A DNA stretch of 64,000 bases from assembly GCF_027533645.1 (NCBI RefSeq), contig NZ_JAQAGY010000004.1, positions 1 through 64,000 on the forward strand, in the 5' to 3' direction. Below, piece by piece: positions 59,728 through 64,000 of the stretch. Position 1 is the stretch's first letter; each line of letters begins with the position of its first letter. The notes under the pieces are model-generated. The model was not told the DNA's origin, did no database searches, and saw only the letters and a list, made by a program, of their open reading frames with translations. This stretch comes from Paenibacillus caseinilyticus. GTDB lineage: Bacteria; Bacillota; Bacilli; Paenibacillales; NBRC-103111. Both the position numbers and the translations under genes were made by a program.

Positions 59728-62037
59728 CTAATAGGGTTGACTCACCGTGTATTTCAATCGATAATCCGCGTCGTCCCCTTGCAATTTCTCCTGCTGCAGT
59801 GCGCCGTTATCGCCTGGCCCGACGGTTACCGTTATGGAGTCGATCCAATCGTCGTCATCGATGTCATCCTCTTCCAGAAGCTTGATTTCGGACTTCGCAA
59901 TCATTCGGATCCCATGCGGTTTGAGCGCAGCTCCGGTTACACTCGATGGATTGTTATGGCCTTGGTCGCTGTCCGTATCCGGATAATGGAACGTGCTGGC
60001 TGCGGTATCGTCGATAATCAAGTTCAAGTAAGGGTCATCATCCCCCGTCCAGTCCTCCTGCTCGATGCAGTAAAGTACGACCACATCCAGGAGACGCAAA
60101 TTCGTTTCGTAGGTGAGGGAGAAATGGGCCTCCTCATTCATGGCGGGCTGCGTCCGGGTTACGATCAGCCTGTATTCGCCTGTGTTCAGCGTCTGTGCCG
60201 TGCTGCCGAACGTCTGGTCGAAGGTGTTGGACGATACCTGCGAAGGACCGCTTCCATACAAGGCCGGACCGTTCTTCGACTGACGTATCGCGTATCCGAA
60301 CGACTTCGGCGGGCTATTCGGCGCGGGATCGGCATATTGGCCGCCTGTTAGCTCCTTCTGCTTCAGCTTGAAGGTCGACCAAGACTGCTGTCCGGCATCC
60401 GACAGCTCTGTCCTGAAATTGAAATATACCTCTTTCTGCAGCGGGCTGATGCCGTCGTCCTTGGCCATCGCCGCGTTCAGGGGCTGTGCCGGGTGAAGCA
60501 CGATCGCGTCCTCCCAAGTCGCTCCCTTGGCTTGATGAACTTGGACGGAATACGGTCCGCTCCAGCTCTTATCGTGCGTACCGTCCGCCTTGACGGGGCG
60601 AATCCGCAGGAAGAACGGGCCGGGCGCAGTGTATACAACCGACTCTCCGCGCGATTTCAGAGCTGGCTTCCCTTCCCACGGTTTGACAGGGAAGGACATC
60701 TCATTCTCCGCGAAGGCGGTAAGCTCGAAGGCGGCCGGCGGCATCCCCGCCCACGCCTTGAACGTATACGTTCCCGGGTCTGGGAAGTACATCCATTGGT
60801 AATTGCCCGCTGTGGACAGCAGCATGGAATTCGCGCCTTCCGGAGGGTCAACTTTGGCTGTTTTGGGCGAGCAATAGGCTGCGCTGGTCCCGATGGCGAT
60901 GTCCACGCCGTAATGGTCCGATAAATCCGTCCCTTTCGTATCCTTGTAGTCCCGTTTGACAGTGGAATGAAGGAAACAGCCGCGCGGATAGTTGGCCAAT
61001 ATATAATCGAGCCGCTGGTCGGATTTGAACTCCTCGTCGATCAGCACATGGGTATTCATAAGCCGTCTCGTGAATCCGGGATCTTGGCCTTTGGGGGAAT
61101 TGTGGACCGCCCACGTATCTGCCAATCCGAGCTGATGCAGCTCGCTCGCTGTACCGATCAGAGCGTCGTATTCCGCGCTGCCGGCCATGACATTGAGATC
61201 GCCGGTCAGCACGATCGCTTCATTCTTGAGGCTCTGTCCGGGCAGGACGAAGCGAATCATATCCGCGATCTGCGCAAAATTGCTGGCGCGGCCGGCCTCA
61301 GCCTCCGTATCGGGTATCGAATAGGTGGCCTGGGTATGCGAGAAGAATACGTTGAACGGCAGGCCGGATGGATCCTCCAGCCGCACCCAGCCGACGCCCT
61401 TGTTGCTGTACGAATCGTCATGATACAAATCGTCGTAAGGCAAGAAACCGTTGCTGCAATGGCTGTCGAATCCGTAGGAATCCACGATATGGTACGTTCC
61501 ACAGATCAACTCTTGGACTGAAACGTCCACCATTTCGTATTCGAGCGGGCAGCCTCCATTCGGGACGGGACACGGCTTCTCCACCTGAATTTGTTTGGCG
61601 ACGATCGAACCCAGGTCGCTGCGGGGCAGCGGCTTCAACTTGGAGAAGACCGCCAAACCGCTGTTACCGAGTACGCCGTCCAGCACGCTCGTATCACCGA
61701 GTTCCGTTAGTGCGTAATCATAGTGCGGCTTTAGTTTGTCGGTGATGCCTTCCTTCATTCCCCCGTCGAACACTTCGTTAAGCGTGACGACGTCATAGTC
61801 GCCGGCCAAGATTCGATCCCCGATCTGCTGGCCTCTTTCATAGGGAGTCAGATTGTATTCCTCGCCATTAAATAAATCCGTGATCCCCTGCACATTGTAG
61901 TGGAGGATCCGAACGGACTGCCGGCCCGCAGCAGATGCCGGTTCGGTGTGGAACCAAGCCGCAGCCGGTACGATCATCAAGAAGACCATCACCCACCGCA
62001 TGAGCCTCATAGCTTTGCCGTACCTCTCCTTAAGCAT
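59728..62037 (-). CDS. secreted endonuclease/exonuclease/phosphatase-family protein
   Basis: The 769-residue protein has a signal peptide (about 1-37, ending PASAAG) and an N-terminal DNase-I/sphingomyelinase-C fold (about 40-390). Active-site residues are visible: Asn in LHYNVQG, Glu in TLNEVFDGG, Asp-x-Asn in LTGDLNVMAG and Asp-His in LSDHYGVDIA. The length and Cys-containing loops of the catalytic part recall bacterial neutral sphingomyelinases, but a DNase is equally possible. The remaining 380 residues are beta-rich and unassigned, ending with an acidic stretch (EEDDIDDDDW) of calcium-binding look. AAAGGAG precedes the ATG. It is monocistronic and acts outside the cell. Confidence 0.8.
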   Translation of the reverse strand: MLKERYGKAMRLMRWVMVFLMIVPAAAWFHTEPASAAGRQSVRILHYNVQGITDLFNGEEYNLTPYERGQQIGDRILAGDYDVVTLNEVFDGGMKEGITDKLKPHYDYALTELGDTSVLDGVLGNSGLAVFSKLKPLPRSDLGSIVAKQIQVEKPCPVPNGGCPLEYEMVDVSVQELICGTYHIVDSYGFDSHCSNGFLPYDDLYHDDSYSNKGVGWVRLEDPSGLPFNVFFSHTQATYSIPDTEAEAGRASNFAQIADMIRFVLPGQSLKNEAIVLTGDLNVMAGSAEYDALIGTASELHQLGLADTWAVHNSPKGQDPGFTRRLMNTHVLIDEEFKSDQRLDYILANYPRGCFLHSTVKRDYKDTKGTDLSDHYGVDIAIGTSAAYCSPKTAKVDPPEGANSMLLSTAGNYQWMYFPDPGTYTFKAWAGMPPAAFELTAFAENEMSFPVKPWEGKPALKSRGESVVYTAPGPFFLRIRPVKADGTHDKSWSGPYSVQVHQAKGATWEDAIVLHPAQPLNAAMAKDDGISPLQKEVYFNFRTELSDAGQQSWSTFKLKQKELTGGQYADPAPNSPPKSFGYAIRQSKNGPALYGSGPSQVSSNTFDQTFGSTAQTLNTGEYRLIVTRTQPAMNEEAHFSLTYETNLRLLDVVVLYCIEQEDWTGDDDPYLNLIIDDTAASTFHYPDTDSDQGHNNPSSVTGAALKPHGIRMIAKSEIKLLEEDDIDDDDWIDSITVTVGPGDNGALQQEKLQGDDADYRLKYTVSQPY

Positions 62038-62144
62038 GAATACACTCCTTTGTCATCACAAGTGGAAGGACACGGCATGTTACCCGATCCATGAAGGAGA
62101 ATATGTATGAATATGTCGCCCCATACATCAAAAATTGGTTTAAT

Positions 62145-62176
62145 AACACAAATAAGCCGCCCTGTGGGCGGCGTTA
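62145..62176 (-). terminator. terminator after the nitroreductase gene
   Basis: A perfect stem core (AAGCCGCCC/GGGCGGCGTT with one wobble) and flanking AATA/TATT pairs close a TGT loop. On the minus strand it is followed by TTATTTGTGTTATT. It is 120 bp beyond the nitroreductase stop. Confidence 0.7.
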
Positions 62177-62298
62177 TTATGAGAGCAGACTCATGTCATC
62201 CGTCATTGGACAGGATGCGGTGTAGGAAGCGCTTCGATGATGTCAAAATCGACGAGCTGCGCTTTTGCAGATCGGCGGCGCTGTCGAGAATGGGTCGC

Positions 62299-62970
62299 TT
62301 ACTCGATCCACTGGATGACGTCTTCCGCCGTTCTTCTGGCTTTGGGACGGGGATCTTTCTCGCGGTAGCCGAAGGCAGCCATAACGCTGACTCCATACGC
62401 CCCGTCTTCGAGCAGTCCCTCCTGCTCCAGCAGCTCGTTCATTCGCTCCATGCTGTACCCTTCGATCGGACAAGAATCAATCCCGAGCAGAGCGGCCGCT
62501 GTCATCATGTTGGCCAGCGCAATATAAGTTTGTTTCGATGCCCAGTCGAACAGCGTGCGCTCGCTCTCGAACAGCTTGAAGTCTTCTCCCTGGAAGCTCG
62601 AGTATCTGGACATCATGGTCCGCACCGTCTCCTCGGGAATTTGCTTCGTCCCGGTCATCTGATGCCAGAAGTAATCCGTATCGTAGCGCCCGTTTTTGCG
62701 TGCGAGCAGGATGACAAAGTGACTGGCCGTAGGCAGCTGTCCCTGGGCGCCCCAGGAGATCTCGCGCATCCTTCCGCGCAGCTCGGGATTCTGGACCACG
62801 AGGAACTTCCACGGCTCCAGGCCTACCGAGCTCGGCGACAGGCGGCCGGCTTCAAGAATGACTTGAAAATCCTCATCGGATATTTTACGCTCCGCGTCGA
62901 AGCTCTTGGTAGCGTGCCTGAATTGAAAAGCCTCCAGAATCTCTTGGCGTTTGGCTTCGTTCGTGCTCAT
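62299..62970 (-). CDS. NAD(P)H-dependent nitroreductase (NfsB/YodC-like)
   Basis: The 223-residue FMN oxidoreductase starts at MSTNEAKRQEIL with GGAGG 8 nt upstream. The FMN/substrate region FQFRHATKSFD (Arg-His-Ala), LSPSSVGLEPWKFLVV and the late segment GIDSCPIEGY are hallmarks of the family. It should reduce nitroaromatics or quinones in the cytoplasm. It is monocistronic. Two direct copies of ATAAGTAAC lie 50-80 bp upstream, a possible operator of an oxidant-responsive regulator. Confidence 0.9.
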   Translation of the reverse strand: MSTNEAKRQEILEAFQFRHATKSFDAERKISDEDFQVILEAGRLSPSSVGLEPWKFLVVQNPELRGRMREISWGAQGQLPTASHFVILLARKNGRYDTDYFWHQMTGTKQIPEETVRTMMSRYSSFQGEDFKLFESERTLFDWASKQTYIALANMMTAAALLGIDSCPIEGYSMERMNELLEQEGLLEDGAYGVSVMAAFGYREKDPRPKARRTAEDVIQWIE

Positions 62971-63019
62971 ATGTAGACCCTCCTGAACATGCAACCCTTG
63001 TGTATGGGTGAAAATGTAT

Positions 63020-63050
63020 GTTACTTATAAAATTATGATTAGTTACTTAT
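63020..63050. promoter_or_regulatory. direct repeat in the nitroreductase promoter region
   Basis: GTTACTTAT occurs at 63020-63028 and again at 63042-63050 (22-bp period). The second copy is part of GTTACTTATCATAAC, a loose palindrome. Such AT-rich repeats upstream of nitroreductase genes are often bound by HxlR/MarR-type regulators. The assignment is tentative. Confidence 0.4.
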
Positions 63051-63220
63051 CATAACAATAGTTATTGTAATGGTTACATGGTGGTCTGTCAAATGGCGCA
63101 GTGCCCGGCCAGGATCCGGCAGGCGTCATGAGGCGGATGCTCTGCCCTTGTTCCTGAACTCCCCATGTCCCTCCCCTTCCAGTTTTGGCATCCGGCTACT
63201 TTTCTATCCAGAGGCATAGC

Positions 63221-64000
63221 TTAGCGGGAGATTCTCATGTGGGCATAAGCGGCGGCGCCCACCATGCCCGCTCTGCTTCCTAATGACGCTTGCACCACAG
63301 CACATCCTTGGGAAGAGAGCTTCAAAGCATGCTTCCCTATGGTGTCACGGACAGAGTGCAGCAACCGGTCCCCCGCTGCCGACATCCCCCCGCCAATAAT
63401 TAGAAGTTCGGGATTCAGAAGGTTGATCACGTTAGAGAGACCGAACCCTAGAAGCCTTCCTGTCTCATGCATCACTTCTATCGCTAAGGCGTCTCCTTGA
63501 TCGTATGCTTCCGAAATCAGTTGGGAAGTGAGTCTATGATACTCCCCTTGAATCCAGCTGCTGATGATGCTGGGTTGGCCTGCTTCGAGTTCTTCCTTCA
63601 AGCTTTGTACCATTCCTGTAGCGGAGACATACCGCCCAAGACAACCCGAGCTGCCGCAACGGCATGGCCTTCCTTCCCTATACATATTCATATGGCCGAG
63701 CTCCCCGGCGGATGAGGTATGTCCATAGAGTACCCTTCCATCCGCTACAATCCCGGATCCTACTCCCGTACCCAGCGTGAGCAGAACGATGTTCCGATAA
63801 CCTCTTCCCGCTCCGAACAGCCATTCCCCATACAGATTGACCCGGACATCATTATCTATCCATACCGGGAATGAGAATTCGCTCTGCATCTCGCGGACAA
63901 CGTGGATATCTTCCCATTGCGGAAAGTTGGGGGAGAATATGGATCGTCCTTCCTGGGGATCGAGCAGGCCCGGGATCCCCATTCCCATGCATAGCACGGC
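63221..64000 (-). CDS. ROK-family sugar kinase/regulator (cut by window edge)
   Basis: At least 258 residues of the C-terminal part of a ROK protein are present; the 5' end lies beyond the right edge. Family features are the GMGIPGLLDPQEG segment, IWIDNDVRVNLYGEWLFG, the phosphate loop LLTLGTGVGSGIVADG, the ROK zinc motif GRPCRCGSSGCLGRYVS and LIIGGGMSAAG. ROK members are glucokinases or related sugar kinases, or transcription repressors when an N-terminal HTH is present. The missing N-terminus would decide. In the zinc motif Gly replaces the common Glu after the last Cys-Leu. Confidence 0.85.
   Translation of the reverse strand, partial: AVLCMGMGIPGLLDPQEGRSIFSPNFPQWEDIHVVREMQSEFSFPVWIDNDVRVNLYGEWLFGAGRGYRNIVLLTLGTGVGSGIVADGRVLYGHTSSAGELGHMNMYREGRPCRCGSSGCLGRYVSATGMVQSLKEELEAGQPSIISSWIQGEYHRLTSQLISEAYDQGDALAIEVMHETGRLLGFGLSNVINLLNPELLIIGGGMSAAGDRLLHSVRDTIGKHALKLSSQGCAVVQASLGSRAGMVGAAAYAHMRISR

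Overview
The window looks like chromosomal DNA of a plant- or soil-associated Paenibacillus-type Firmicute. The clues are moderately high GC, AGGAGG ribosome sites with occasional GTG/TTG starts, lipoprotein solute-binding proteins, YesM/YesN-type two-component systems beside CUT1 sugar ABC transporters, large secreted multidomain glycosidases, and Bacillus-type Fur, cre and TetR operators. I see no rRNA, tRNA, IS element, prophage or CRISPR array. Almost all genes are on the minus strand.

Layout. 1-7.1 kb: a metallophore-type ABC importer (cntA-B-C-D-F order) under a promoter with a perfect 7-1-7 Fur box, with a divergent CntE-like exporter; a GNAT remnant lies at the left edge. 7.2-8.9 kb: an SDR dehydrogenase and an AdaA-type DNA-repair regulator. 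8.9-20.2 kb: a YesM/YesN two-component system, a CUT1 sugar transporter and a GH59-like galactosidase. Four of its promoters carry the same 21-bp-period direct repeat 24-25 bp upstream of the -10 box, so this reads as one regulon. 20.3-30.5 kb: an SRPBCC protein, then a long minus-strand operon (Gfo/Idh oxidoreductase, TIM-barrel isomerase, MocD-like oxygenase, MocE-like Rieske ferredoxin, aldo/keto reductase, creatininase family, GlcD, GlcF), next to an aldose epimerase. It resembles rhizopine (O-methyl-inosamine) catabolism genes of rhizobia. 30.5-38.5 kb: a GH5-Fn3-CBM3 endoglucanase, a fusion of a YebC translation factor with a secreted-lipoprotein-like domain, a DUF6530/MoxR/VWA operon and a MATE exporter. 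38.6-43.8 kb: an RND efflux operon with its own TetR regulator and a 32-bp palindromic operator. 43.9-55.7 kb: a beta-L-arabinofuranoside-type utilisation locus (CUT1 transporter, GH127, a 1800-residue secreted protein, divergent AraC regulator). 55.8-64 kb: an HxlR regulator, an unrecognised 460-residue protein, an Lsa-type ABC-F resistance protein behind a transcription attenuator, a secreted DNase-I-fold nuclease/phosphodiesterase, a nitroreductase and a ROK protein cut by the window edge.

Taken together the genes describe metal scavenging, breakdown of plant polysaccharides and possibly methylated cyclitols, and defence by efflux and ribosome protection. The points most worth following up are the shared operator of the GH59 regulon, the Moc-like cluster, the YebC fusion and the ABC-F attenuator.
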